From contig OZ220709.1 in NCBI GenBank assembly GCA_965116665.1, positions 1,116,001 through 1,180,000 on the forward strand: a stretch of 64,000 nucleotides of DNA, in the 5' to 3' direction. Under the pieces are notes generated by a model that worked only from the letters and a program-made list of their open reading frames with translations, did not search any database and was not told the origin of the DNA. Both the position numbers and the translations under genes were made by a program. How positions within the stretch are numbered: position 1 is the first letter of the stretch; the number at the start of each line of letters is the position of its first letter. Positions 7,880 to 16,727 of this stretch are shown here, piece after piece. This DNA comes from Aldehydirespirator sp965116665. GTDB lineage: Bacteria; Actinomycetota; Acidimicrobiia; Acidimicrobiales; Aldehydirespiratoraceae.

Positions 7880-10479
7880 GGGCGATGACCGCGGCGGAGG
7901 TTCGCAAGGCCTTCGTCGACTTCTTCGTCGAGCGGGGCCACACCCACCATCCCTCGGCCAGCCTGATCCCCCACGAACCCACCCTGCTGTTCACGGTGGC
8001 CGGCATGGTGCCGTTCAAGACGTACTTCACTGGCGAGCAGCAGGCCCCCTTCCCGCGGGCCGTCACGGTCCAGAAGTGCGTGCGGGCCGGCGGCAAGCAC
8101 AACGACCTCGATGAGATCGGTCGCACCTCCCGGCACCTGACCTTCTTCGAGATGCTCGGCAACTTCAGCTTCGGCGACTACTTCAAGTCCGACGCCTGCG
8201 CCTGGGCCTGGGAGCTCGTCACCGGGGTGCTGGGGCTCGACCCCGAGCGGCTCTGGGTGACGGTGCACCTGAGCGACGACGAGGCCGAGGCCATCTGGCG
8301 AGACGAGGTCGGCGTGCCCGCGGAGCGGATCCAGCGCCTGGGCGAGGACAACTACTGGCGCATGGCCGATGTCGGCCCCTGCGGGCCGTGCTCGGAGATC
8401 TTCTGGGACAAGGGGCCCGCCTACGGGCCGGGCGGAGGCCCCGCCCACGGCGGCGAGGAGCGCTTCGTCGAGGTCTGGAACCTCGTGTTCATGCAGTTCG
8501 AGAGCACCGCCGACGGCACTGAGATCCCGCTTCCCAAGCCCTCGATCGACACCGGCCTGGGTCTTGAGCGCACCGTGGCGGTGCTTCAGGGCGTGGACTC
8601 GGTGTGGGAGACCGACGAGTTCGTGGCCCTGCTCGAGGCGGCCCAACGCCTCACCGGGGCCAAGCTGGGCACCTCCGAGGCCCGAGACGTGTCGCTTCGC
8701 ATACTCGCCGACCACGCCCGTTCCACGTCGCTGCTGGCGAGCGACGGGGTGTTCCCCTCCAACGAGGACCGCGGATACGTGCTGCGGCGCATCATCCGGC
8801 GAGCCGTGCGCCACGCCTACCTGCTGGGCGTCGAGGAGCCCGTTATGGGCGGGATGGTCGACGCCGTGGTGGACGTGATGGCCGAGGCCTACCCGGACCT
8901 GGCCCGCAACCGCGGCTACGTGCGCGACGTGATCGATCGCGAGGAGCAGAGGTTCCGCCAGACGCTGCGCACCGGACAGGCCATCCTCGACGGGAGGATG
9001 GCCGGCCTGGCTCCCGGCCAGCGGATCGACGGCGATGTCGCCTTCCTGCTGCACGACACCTACGGCTTCCCCCTCGAGGTCACGGTGGAGATCGCGGCGG
9101 AGAGAGGCGTCGACGTGGACACCGAGGGCTTCGCGGCCGCGATGTCCGAGCAGCAGGAGCGGGCCCGCAGCGCGCGCTCGGTGGCCGCTGCCGACGATGC
9201 GAAACCCTTCGTGGCCCTGCTGTCAGCCGCGGGGCCGACCGAGTTCTGCGGGCGGGCCGAGTTGACGTCCGCGGGCGAGGTGCTCTACGCCTCCGGCGGG
9301 CGGGTCGTACTGGACCGCACGCCGTTCTACGCCGAGAGCGGCGGTCAGATCGGGGACACCGGCGAGATCTCGTGCGAAGCGACCGGGGCCAGGGCGCGGG
9401 TCACCGACACCGTGTACGCCGTCGACGAACTCCATGTCCACATCGTCGAGCCCATCGAGGGCGAACTGCGGGTCGGCGACCGGGTGACCGCGGCGGTGGA
9501 CTCCGAGCGCCGGGCCGGCATCCGCCGCAACCACACGGCCACCCACATCCTGCATTGGGCGCTGCGCGAGGTCCTCGGCGAGCACGTCAAGCAGCAGGGA
9601 TCCTGGGTCGGCCCCGACCGGCTCCGCTTCGACTTCAGCCACTACGAGGCCCTCACAGGCGAGCAGATCACCCGAGTGGAGGATCTCGTGAACTCAGAGG
9701 TGCTCGACAACGCCACGTGCCGCCACTTCGAGACGACCTTCGACCGGGCGCAGCAACTGGGCGCCATCGCCTTCTTCGGCGAGAAGTACGGCGACGTGGT
9801 GAGGGTGCTCGAGGCCGGCCGCCATTCGGTGGAACTCTGCGGCGGCACCCACGTACGGGCCCTGGGCGACATCGGTGCCTTCCACATCACGTCGGAGGCA
9901 TCGATCGGTGCCAACATCCGCCGTCTCGAGGCCATCACCGGCCATGACACGCTCTGGCTGCTGCGCAGCCAGCAGTCGCTCATAGAGGATGTGGCCCGGT
10001 CGCTGGGTGTGCCCCCGGCCGAACTGGCCGACGGAGTGTCCAAGCGCCAGGGCGAGACCAAGGCGCTGCGGGCCGAGGTGACCGAACTCAGGCGCAGGGT
10101 GGCGCTCGGAAGGGCTCCGGAGCTGGCCGCAGGGGCGGTGGACGGCGTGGTGGTGGCCCGGGTGGACGACGTGGGCCGCGACGGGCTGCGCGACCTGGCC
10201 GTGTCGATCCGCGAGGCCGACGGTGTGCGAGCGGTGGTCCTGGGCACCGCGCTCGACTCCGGCGGAGCCGCCCTGGCTGCCGCCGCGACTGCTGACAGCG
10301 GGTTGCACGCCGGTGACCTGATCGGTGACGCCAAGAAGACCATCGGCGGCGGTGGAAGGTCCGCGGCCGACCTGAGCGTCGCCGGGGGCCGGGATGCCGA
10401 TCGTCTTGACGAGGCCCTCGATCTGGCGCGCGCCGCGGCCGGAATCCCAGAGGCCGAGCGGACAGCCGCCGGTTCATGA
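7876..10479 (+). CDS. alaS: Alanyl-tRNA synthetase
   Basis: Class II synthetase that charges tRNA-Ala and edits mischarged Ser and Gly. At 867 residues it has the full domain set: catalytic core (FTVAGMVPFKTYF, HNDLDEIG, TFFEMLGNFSFGDYFK), the tRNA-recognition region, the editing domain with HTATHILHWAL and the zinc/editing signature CGGTHV, and a C-Ala domain with the glycine-rich KKTIGGGGRSAADLSVAGG. Start is the ATG overlapping the upstream stop; an ATG two codons later (7885) is also possible. Confidence 0.96.
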   Translation: MRAMTAAEVRKAFVDFFVERGHTHHPSASLIPHEPTLLFTVAGMVPFKTYFTGEQQAPFPRAVTVQKCVRAGGKHNDLDEIGRTSRHLTFFEMLGNFSFGDYFKSDACAWAWELVTGVLGLDPERLWVTVHLSDDEAEAIWRDEVGVPAERIQRLGEDNYWRMADVGPCGPCSEIFWDKGPAYGPGGGPAHGGEERFVEVWNLVFMQFESTADGTEIPLPKPSIDTGLGLERTVAVLQGVDSVWETDEFVALLEAAQRLTGAKLGTSEARDVSLRILADHARSTSLLASDGVFPSNEDRGYVLRRIIRRAVRHAYLLGVEEPVMGGMVDAVVDVMAEAYPDLARNRGYVRDVIDREEQRFRQTLRTGQAILDGRMAGLAPGQRIDGDVAFLLHDTYGFPLEVTVEIAAERGVDVDTEGFAAAMSEQQERARSARSVAAADDAKPFVALLSAAGPTEFCGRAELTSAGEVLYASGGRVVLDRTPFYAESGGQIGDTGEISCEATGARARVTDTVYAVDELHVHIVEPIEGELRVGDRVTAAVDSERRAGIRRNHTATHILHWALREVLGEHVKQQGSWVGPDRLRFDFSHYEALTGEQITRVEDLVNSEVLDNATCRHFETTFDRAQQLGAIAFFGEKYGDVVRVLEAGRHSVELCGGTHVRALGDIGAFHITSEASIGANIRRLEAITGHDTLWLLRSQQSLIEDVARSLGVPPAELADGVSKRQGETKALRAEVTELRRRVALGRAPELAAGAVDGVVVARVDDVGRDGLRDLAVSIREADGVRAVVLGTALDSGGAALAAAATADSGLHAGDLIGDAKKTIGGGGRSAADLSVAGGRDADRLDEALDLARAAAGIPEAERTAAGS

Positions 10480-10498
10480 CGGTTCTTGCCGAACACAT

Positions 10499-10547
10499 AG
10501 CGAGGCCGTGGCCCGAGCGGCCCGTGAGCGCAGCGAACAAGAGCGGG
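10499..10547. repeat. Intergenic repeat, copy 2 (inverted relative to copy at 6929)
   Basis: A stretch of about 49 bases starting AGCGAGGCCGTGGCCCGAGC, between alaS and ruvX, close to the reverse complement of 6929-6978. The pair brackets the DUF948-DUF6167-alaS segment. It ends just before the ruvX start, so it may supply part of the ruvX leader. Confidence 0.7.
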
Positions 10548-10551
10548 AGAC

Positions 10552-11028
10552 ATGCCTCGTCCGGAGGACGTGTCGCCTACCCGCCCACCAGTTGACGTGC
10601 GAGCCCTGGGGCTCGACCTGGGGGAGCGCAGGGTCGGTGTGGCCGTGTGCGACTCGGCGGGGACGGTAGCGACCCCGGTCGAGACCCTTGTCCGCAGTGG
10701 GGATCCCGAACGCGACCTGAGGTCCATCACGGACCTGGTGTCCGAATGGCAGGCGGAGATCGTGGTGGTCGGGATGCCTCTCTCCCTCGACGGTACTGAG
10801 GGTCCCGCCGCCGTGGGAGCCCGTGCTGAGATCGACCGGCTCGAGCGGCTCCTGGCCGTGCCTGTCGTTTCCTACGATGAACGGCTGACTACCGTCATCG
10901 CGGAGCGGAGCCTCATGGAGCAGCAGATGAGGGGGCCTGAAAGGCGCGGCGTTGTCGACCAGGTGGCGGCCGCAGTGATGCTGCAGTCCTGGCTTGACGC
11001 AGGAATGCCCGTGGCTGACCGTGGCTGA
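10552..11028 (+). CDS. ruvX: RuvX/YqgF putative pre-16S rRNA nuclease
   Basis: RNase H-fold protein of the YqgF family, linked in the family to pre-16S rRNA maturation and once described as a Holliday-junction resolvase. It has 158 residues with the three expected acidic sites: LGLDLGERRVGVAV, the YDERLTT block and RGVVDQVAAAVMLQ near the C-terminus. A 20-residue N-terminal extension precedes the fold. It sits in the conserved alaS-ruvX-mltG order, and its 3' end overlaps the mltG start by eight bases. Confidence 0.9.
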   Translation: MPRPEDVSPTRPPVDVRALGLDLGERRVGVAVCDSAGTVATPVETLVRSGDPERDLRSITDLVSEWQAEIVVVGMPLSLDGTEGPAAVGARAEIDRLERLLAVPVVSYDERLTTVIAERSLMEQQMRGPERRGVVDQVAAAVMLQSWLDAGMPVADRG

Positions 11029-12646
11029 GCACAGCAGTCGCCGTCGCCGCCCGTCGAAGCTCTCCAACTTCATCACGGGTCGCCCCGACGCAGATGCCCG
11101 GCCGCCCGCCACGCCGCCTCGCTCACCGTCCGCACCGGCGGGCAGGGCCCGCGCGGGCGCCGGGCCGGCTGCGCCTGGCCCTGGCGGCGCGGGCCGCGTG
11201 CGTCTTCCGGCTGAGACTGATCCTGGTGCCGTTCCGAAGCGTCCCCCGGCGGCGCGCCGACCCCGTGCCCCCCGCAGCGCCAAGCCCTCCAAGCCCCCGA
11301 GGCCCTCCAAGAATCGTCCCGACCGCCGCGCCCAGCGGACACAGGCACGGGCCGCGCGGTCCTACCGGCGGGCCTCGCCCGAGAGCACCCGCCGCGTCGA
11401 GCAGCGGACCGTCGCCGCCCCGGACGGCTGGGCGACAGTGGACCAGGGAGCGATGGTCGTGGTTGAGGAGGAGCTCGGCGACGACCCGCTCGTTGATCCG
11501 GTCTACGACGCCGACGACCGCAACTGGGTCCGTTACCGGCCGTTCTGGGGCGGATTCATCCGTCTGGTGGTGCTGGGGGTGATCGTCGTGGTGGCCGTGC
11601 TGTGGGTGAGGGGTCGCGTCTACGGGTGGGTGGACGACCAGATCACGCCCGAGGGCCTGCCCGGCGACGCCATCGAGCTGACGATCCCCCAAGGCGCCTC
11701 TGTCAACGAGATCGCGGGAGAACTGCAGAGCGCCGGCGTCATCTCCAATGCCACCGTCTTCCGTTACTGGCTGCGCTGCGACGGCGAACTAACCATCACC
11801 GGGTTCCTCGGCTGCGATTCGGTGGTCGCGGTGGAGGCCGGGGACTACATCCTCTATGAGAACATGGACTTCGCGTCGGTGCGCACGGTGTTCAATGCGG
11901 GGCCGTTGCCGGAAGTCTTCGAACTGGTCCGCATCCCCGAGGGCTTGCGGTGGATCGAGATGGTCCCCCGTCTGCTGGAGGAGAACCCCGTCTTCGAGCG
12001 GGACGACCTCGAGGCGGCCTACGTCTCGCTGGTCCGCGAAGCGTCCTACCTTCCTGACGACGCCCGCGCCCGGAGTCTTGAGGGAATGCTGTTCCCGGCC
12101 ACCTACGACATAGGGGCCGACGACCTCGGCGACGAGCATGGCCTCCTGCTGAGGATGTCAGACGAGTTCGACCGGCGGCTCGCTCGCCTGCTGGAGGATC
12201 CCGGCATTCACCCCGACGTCGTCGAACTGGGCCTGCGGCCCTACGAAGTGGTCATCGTGGCCAGCCTCGTCGAGGAGGAGGCCCTGTTGCAGCAGGATCG
12301 GGCCAAGATCGCCCGGGTCATCTACAACCGGTTGGCGGAGGGGATGCGCCTCGACATCGATGCCACCGCCTGCTACGCGGCAGGCAAGTCATGTGCCGAT
12401 CTCACCTCCGAGGACATTCGGCGGAACTCGCCGTGGAATACCCGGGTGGTGACCGGTCTGCCCCCCACGCCGATCTCCGCTCCGGGCGAGGCGTCGCTGG
12501 TCGCCGCGTTGCAGCCCACCGACGGGAGCTGGCTCTTCTACGTCCGCACCGACGAGGAGGGGGTCCGTGGCGCCCACCACTTCTCGGTGACATACGAGGA
12601 GCATCTGGAGCACGTCCAGATCTGCCGCGAACTTGAGTACTGCTGA
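11021..12646 (+). CDS. mltG: Endolytic murein transglycosylase MltG
   Basis: Inner-membrane lytic transglycosylase that cuts nascent peptidoglycan chains. The 541-residue protein has a long basic, proline-rich cytoplasmic N-terminus (about 170 residues), a transmembrane segment around VVLGVIVVVAVLWV, then the YceG domain: LTIPQGASVNEIAGEL, the catalytic-glutamate region ASLVEEEALLQQDRAKIARV, RLDIDATACY and SPWNTRVVTGLPPTPIS. I chose the GTG at 11021 (MAEHSSRRRRPSKL) over the TTG at 10994. It overlaps aroE at a TGATG junction. Confidence 0.9.
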   Translation: MAEHSSRRRRPSKLSNFITGRPDADARPPATPPRSPSAPAGRARAGAGPAAPGPGGAGRVRLPAETDPGAVPKRPPAARRPRAPRSAKPSKPPRPSKNRPDRRAQRTQARAARSYRRASPESTRRVEQRTVAAPDGWATVDQGAMVVVEEELGDDPLVDPVYDADDRNWVRYRPFWGGFIRLVVLGVIVVVAVLWVRGRVYGWVDDQITPEGLPGDAIELTIPQGASVNEIAGELQSAGVISNATVFRYWLRCDGELTITGFLGCDSVVAVEAGDYILYENMDFASVRTVFNAGPLPEVFELVRIPEGLRWIEMVPRLLEENPVFERDDLEAAYVSLVREASYLPDDARARSLEGMLFPATYDIGADDLGDEHGLLLRMSDEFDRRLARLLEDPGIHPDVVELGLRPYEVVIVASLVEEEALLQQDRAKIARVIYNRLAEGMRLDIDATACYAAGKSCADLTSEDIRRNSPWNTRVVTGLPPTPISAPGEASLVAALQPTDGSWLFYVRTDEEGVRGAHHFSVTYEEHLEHVQICRELEYC

Positions 12647-13485
12647 TGTCTGATCCGATGTCTGGGCGGCGAGTGGCTGCAGTGATCGGCGACCCGGTTC
12701 GCCACTCCAGGTCACCGGCCGTCCACAACGCTGCGTTCGCGTCGGCGGGAATCGACTGGGTGTTCACCGCCTTCGAGGTCCCCGCAGGCAAGGGCGCCGA
12801 GGCGCTGGAGGCGATGAGGGTCCTCGGACTGGCCGGCATGTCGGTGACCATGCCCCTGAAGGCCGAGGTCGCGGCGGCCGCCGACACTGCCGATGCTGAG
12901 GTCGAGATCCTGGCCGCGGCGAACTGCGTCGTGCCGCTGGGCGATGGCCGGCTCCGTGCGGCCAACACCGACGCGGCCGGCTTCGTGGCCGGACTGCGGG
13001 CCGACGCCGGGCTTTCGCCGGAGGGTCTGCGGGTGGCTCTGATCGGCGGTGGCGGGGCTGGCCGGGCGGTGGCCTGGGGGTTGGCCGCGGCGGGCGCGGC
13101 CGATGTGGCTGTGATCAACCGCACGGAGGCCAAGGCGGAGGTCGCGGCGTCGATCGCCAATTCCGCCGGCCGCTCGGGTCACCCGGGACGGGTTGGAGCG
13201 ATGGAGGACATCACGGCTGCGGACCTCGTCGTGAACGCCACCTCCGTCGGCATGGGGTCCGACCCCTCGATGCCCTGTGCCCCGGCTCTGCTGCGTCCTG
13301 GCCAGGTGGCCGTGGATCTGGTGTACGAGCCGATCGAGACGGCTTGGCTGGCTGCTCTACGCGGCCAGGGTGTGGAGGCCCACAACGGGCTGTCGATGCT
13401 GGCGTACCAGGCTGCGGCCGCCTTCGAGCTGTGGACCGGCGTCGAGGCGCCGGTCGAGGCCATGCGCCAAGCCGCCGTCCGCTAG
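12646..13485 (+). CDS. aroE: Shikimate dehydrogenase
   Basis: Reduces 3-dehydroshikimate to shikimate with NADPH in chorismate biosynthesis. The 279-residue protein has the substrate site GDPVRHSRSPAVHNAAF, the catalytic lysine in MPLKAE, NTDAAGF, the nucleotide loop GGGGAGRAV and VVNATSVGM. The ATG overlaps the mltG stop by one base. In many relatives aroC, aroK and aroB follow; here the next genes are a prepilin peptidase and aroB. Confidence 0.93.
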   Translation: MSDPMSGRRVAAVIGDPVRHSRSPAVHNAAFASAGIDWVFTAFEVPAGKGAEALEAMRVLGLAGMSVTMPLKAEVAAAADTADAEVEILAAANCVVPLGDGRLRAANTDAAGFVAGLRADAGLSPEGLRVALIGGGGAGRAVAWGLAAAGAADVAVINRTEAKAEVAASIANSAGRSGHPGRVGAMEDITAADLVVNATSVGMGSDPSMPCAPALLRPGQVAVDLVYEPIETAWLAALRGQGVEAHNGLSMLAYQAAAAFELWTGVEAPVEAMRQAAVR

Positions 13486-13497
13486 GCGCCCTTGGGA

Positions 13498-13579
13498 AAT
13501 CTCGGTGCGATTTTTGGGTGCATACGACACATTTCTCTACCGAGATTCTTGGCGCTGTGGTCTTCTCTACCGAGATTCT
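13498..13579. repeat. 30-base direct repeat with an inverted partner, aroE-pilD gap
   Basis: TTCTCTACCGAGATTCT occurs at 13533-13549 and again exactly 30 bases on at 13563-13579. Upstream, AATCTCGGT (13498-13506) is the reverse complement of the ACCGAGATT core in both copies, so the leader could fold two mutually exclusive 9-bp hairpins. Role unknown; attenuator-like or a dispersed repeat are both possible. Confidence 0.6.
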
Positions 13580-13646
13580 GGCCGGAGTCGCCGGAGCCGG
13601 TAGAGCGGCGTAGCCGGGCTGCGTCGCGGATCCGTATCGTCGGGGG

Positions 13647-14378
13647 GTGAACGCGGCGGCGCTCGCTTCGGCTCTGTTGGGGGGCGCGGCTGCGGGGCGG
13701 CTGGCTGGTGGCTTGGCCGATCACTTCGCTCCGCCCCGCGGTGCTCGCCGCCGCGCCGGGCTGATCGAGTTGACGACAGCGGTCCTGTCGGCGGCGGTGG
13801 TGGCCCGCCTCGGTGTCGGCTGGGCCACGATCCCGCCGCTGGTCGCGGCGGTATCCCTGGTCACGCTGTCGGTGGTCGACTGGCGGTCGGGCCGGCTGCC
13901 CGACGCCATCACCCTCCCGTCGTCGGCTGCCAGCCTTGCCGCCATCGTGGTCACGTCGCTCGCGACACGCCGGCCGGCTGCCATCGCCGCGGCGGTGGTC
14001 GCCGCGCTCGGCTACGGCGCGGTCATGTGGATCGCCCACGAACTGCGGCCCAGCGCTCTCGGCTTCGGCGACGTCAAGCTCAGCCCACTGCTCGGCCTGC
14101 ACATCGGCTGGGCGGCGGCCAATGCCGGCGACGGCTGGCCGGCGGTGGCGAGCCTCGTGGCGCAGGCCCTGGTGCTGAGCTGCCTGCTCGGCCTGGCCAT
14201 GGGCTTGGCGCTGGGGCTGGCCCGCCGGCGGGGGCGGGTGCATCATCGGTGTCCCGGCGGAGGGGCCGCGCCCGCGCCGGTCGCCGGGCTGCTCGACACG
14301 GCCTTCCCGTTCGGCCCGGCCCTGGCCGCGGGCACGATGATCGTCGTGCTGCTCCCGGAGGCGCTGCTCTGGACATAG
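13647..14378 (+). CDS. Prepilin peptidase, A24 family, lacking the N-terminal methylase-type domain
   Basis: Integral membrane aspartic protease that processes type IV prepilin-like leader peptides. The 243-residue protein is strongly hydrophobic with several predicted transmembrane segments. Both catalytic motifs are present: the first aspartate in VDWRSGRLPDAITLP and the second in the GxGD motif LGFGDVKLS; FPFGPALAAG near the end is also typical. The N-terminal cysteine-rich cytoplasmic domain of PilD is absent. It starts at GTG 13647 after a G-rich stretch. It separates aroE from aroB; no pilin gene is in the window, so the substrate is unknown. Confidence 0.85.
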   Translation: MNAAALASALLGGAAAGRLAGGLADHFAPPRGARRRAGLIELTTAVLSAAVVARLGVGWATIPPLVAAVSLVTLSVVDWRSGRLPDAITLPSSAASLAAIVVTSLATRRPAAIAAAVVAALGYGAVMWIAHELRPSALGFGDVKLSPLLGLHIGWAAANAGDGWPAVASLVAQALVLSCLLGLAMGLALGLARRRGRVHHRCPGGGAAPAPVAGLLDTAFPFGPALAAGTMIVVLLPEALLWT

Positions 14379-14396
14379 GCGCTGCTCTGGACATAG
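14360..14396. repeat. 18-base tandem duplication across the prepilin peptidase stop codon
   Basis: GGCGCTGCTCTGGACATA is repeated twice head to tail (14360-14377 and 14378-14395). The first copy contains the end of the gene (A-L-L-W-T-stop). The following 120 bases up to aroB hold an 8-bp inverted pair CATAGAGG / CCTCTATG (14392-14399, 14432-14439) and no coding sequence. Confidence 0.7.
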
Positions 14397-14514
14397 AGGT
14401 GGAGCCCATCGAATAATCTGTGGGGGTTGTGCCTCTATGCGACGGGTTTCTCTGCTGATTTCGGTCGTCGCCGGCCCGGCAGAACGGGGGTCAGCCCGTC
14501 GGTAGGCTGCTCGG

Positions 14515-15537
14515 GTGTCCTCGGCCGTCCCCGATCCCCATGTCGTGAGTGTCGACCTGGGCGACCGCTCCTACGACGTCCATGTGGGAGCCGGGGTCCG
14601 GGCGCGCCTCAGCTCAGTCGTCCCGACCGGTGCCCGCCGTGCGGCTGTCATCACCCAGCCCAACGTCGGCTGGGCCGTCGACAGCGGCCTCGATCAGACG
14701 GTTCTGGAGGTTCCCGACGGCGAGGAAGCCAAGTGTCTGGCCGAGGTCGAGCGGCTGTGCCGGGCCATGTCGGCCGCGGGGTTCACCCGCTCCGACGTGA
14801 TCGTCGCCGTCGGTGGCGGGGTCGTCACCGACGTCGCCGGCTTCGTGGCCGCGGTCTACCACCGGGGCATGCGCTACGTGTCGGTGCCCACGACGCTGCT
14901 GGGCCAAGTGGATGCGGCCATCGGGGGGAAGACCGGTGTGAACCTGCCCGAGGGCAAGAACCTCGTGGGAGCCTTCTGGCAGCCCCACGCCGTGCTGTGC
15001 GACACCGACGTCCTGGCCACGCTGCCGCCGCGGGAGATGCGCAGTGGCCAGGGCGAGCTGGCCAAGTACCACTTCCTGAGCGGTGACGACCTGGACGCCC
15101 TCGACCTGACGCAGCGGATCGCAGCCGCGGTGCGGATCAAGTCCGACGTGGTGGCCGCGGACGAGCGCGAGGGCGGGCGCCGGGCCGTCCTCAACTACGG
15201 CCACACTCTGGCTCACGCCATCGAGACCGCGGGACGGTACGACCTGCGCCACGGCGAGGCTGTCGCAGTGGGCCTCGTCTACGCGGCGGAGGTGGCCGCG
15301 AGGATGGGCCGCATCGACTCGGACCGGGTGGCCTACCATCGCCGGGTCGTGAGAGGCTACGGACTGCCGTCCCGGCTGCCGGCGATGCTCGACGACGACG
15401 AACTGGTGGCCCTGTTCGGCCGCGACAAGAAGGCCGTCGACGGCCTGACGCTGGTGCTCGACTCCGCCCGGGGGGTGGAGACGGTCACCGGCGTGCCCGA
15501 AGCGGTGCTCCGGCAGGCGTTGGCTGCGGTTCGGTGA
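14515..15537 (+). CDS. aroB: 3-dehydroquinate synthase
   Basis: Converts DAHP to 3-dehydroquinate, the second step of the shikimate pathway, using NAD and a divalent metal. The 340 residues carry the NAD/metal core AVGGGVVTDVAGFVAAVYHR, VPTTLLGQVDAAIGGKTGVN, GELAKYH and the metal-binding LNYGHTLAHAIE and HGEAVAVG. It starts at a GTG (MSSAVPDPHVVSVDLG) and overlaps the next gene by four bases (GTGA). Confidence 0.94.
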   Translation: MSSAVPDPHVVSVDLGDRSYDVHVGAGVRARLSSVVPTGARRAAVITQPNVGWAVDSGLDQTVLEVPDGEEAKCLAEVERLCRAMSAAGFTRSDVIVAVGGGVVTDVAGFVAAVYHRGMRYVSVPTTLLGQVDAAIGGKTGVNLPEGKNLVGAFWQPHAVLCDTDVLATLPPREMRSGQGELAKYHFLSGDDLDALDLTQRIAAAVRIKSDVVAADEREGGRRAVLNYGHTLAHAIETAGRYDLRHGEAVAVGLVYAAEVAARMGRIDSDRVAYHRRVVRGYGLPSRLPAMLDDDELVALFGRDKKAVDGLTLVLDSARGVETVTGVPEAVLRQALAAVR

Positions 15538-16682
15538 GCGGTGCGTGTGGTGGGCCGGGCCGTGAGGCCGGCGTGCTAGAGAGCCTGCCTCCGCTGCGTA
15601 CCGCCGGGCGACTCGGTCGGCTGTGGGACCGGGTGACCGATTCGGACGTGGACGCAGCGGTGATCGTCGAGCCCGCCAATGTCCGATGGCTCACCGGGTT
15701 CACCGGCTCCAACGGCGCGGTGGTGGTGCTGGGAGCCGGTGAGGCGCTGCTCGTCACCGATGCTCGCTACGCGGAGCAGGCCCCCGCCCAGATCGGTGCG
15801 GCCGGCTGCTCGGACCAGATCGAGGTCGTCGTGGCCCGCGACCCGGCGAGGGCGGCCGCGCCCCGGCTCAGGGACTCGGCTCGGGTCGGCATCGAGGACC
15901 GCGTCGCCTGGCGCGAACAGATCCGCTGGAGCGAGGCGGTCACCGCGGATACGGTGCCCTTGCCGGGGATCGTCGAGAGCCTGCGGGCCGTCAAGGATCG
16001 AGCTGAGCTGGCCCGCATAGAGACGGCCGCCAACATCGCGGACACCGCGCTGGCGTCGGTGGTTCCCATGCTGCGTCCCGGCACGAGCGAGTCGCACGTC
16101 CAGCAGGCTCTCGACGGCGCCATCCGCTCGGCCGGCGCGCCGGGACCCGCCTACGACACCATCGTCGCGTCCGGCCCCAACGCCGCGCTGCCCCATGCCA
16201 CGCCCACTGACCGGCGGCTGGAGTCCGGCGACCTGGTGATCATCGACGTCGGGGCGATGGTGGACGGCTACCGCAGCGACATGACCCGCACGTTCGTGCT
16301 GGGCGAGCCGAGCGATCGGGCCGCGGCCATGCTCGAAGCGGTCGAGCGCAGCCAGGCAGCCGGCGCCGCCGCGGTGGCGCCCGGTGTCGGGGCGGGTGAG
16401 ATCGACAAGGCCTGCCGGTCTGTCCTCGACGACTCGGGCATGGGCGACGCCTTCGTGCACGGCACCGGCCATGGCGTCGGGCTGGACATTCACGAGCTGC
16501 CCCACCTGGCGCCGGGCTCGGCTGCGGCGCTCGAGCCCGGCAATGTGCTGACCGTCGAGCCCGGCGTGTACGTTCCCGGGTTCGGAGGTGTCCGGGTGGA
16601 GGACCTGCTGGTGGTGACCGACTCCGGCTGCCGCCCGCTTACGCTCCATCCCAAGACTCCCCTGGTGCCGCTGCCGGCCTGA
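15534..16682 (+). CDS. M24-family Xaa-Pro dipeptidase/aminopeptidase
   Basis: Metallopeptidase cleaving X-Pro bonds, 382 residues. A creatinase-type N-terminal domain (VRWLTGFTGSNGAVVV) is followed by the pita-bread domain with the metal ligands: Asp in IIDVGAMVDGYRSDMTRTF, His in HGTGHGVGLDIHE, and Glu residues in TVEPGVYVPGFGGVRVED. The gene lies between aroB and efp, the standard actinobacterial place of this peptidase. It starts at a GTG overlapping the aroB stop; a later GTG at 15573 is an alternative. Confidence 0.9.
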   Translation: MSGACGGPGREAGVLESLPPLRTAGRLGRLWDRVTDSDVDAAVIVEPANVRWLTGFTGSNGAVVVLGAGEALLVTDARYAEQAPAQIGAAGCSDQIEVVVARDPARAAAPRLRDSARVGIEDRVAWREQIRWSEAVTADTVPLPGIVESLRAVKDRAELARIETAANIADTALASVVPMLRPGTSESHVQQALDGAIRSAGAPGPAYDTIVASGPNAALPHATPTDRRLESGDLVIIDVGAMVDGYRSDMTRTFVLGEPSDRAAAMLEAVERSQAAGAAAVAPGVGAGEIDKACRSVLDDSGMGDAFVHGTGHGVGLDIHELPHLAPGSAAALEPGNVLTVEPGVYVPGFGGVRVEDLLVVTDSGCRPLTLHPKTPLVPLPA

Positions 16683-16727
16683 GAGCGGCGACCGTCCCCG
16701 CCATCGAGAATCCACAAGGAGCAGACC

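Noticed and set aside
10994..12646. mltG starting at TTG 10994
   Set aside because: The GTG at 11021 gives a shorter overlap with ruvX and a more natural basic N-terminus; the difference is nine residues and uncertain.
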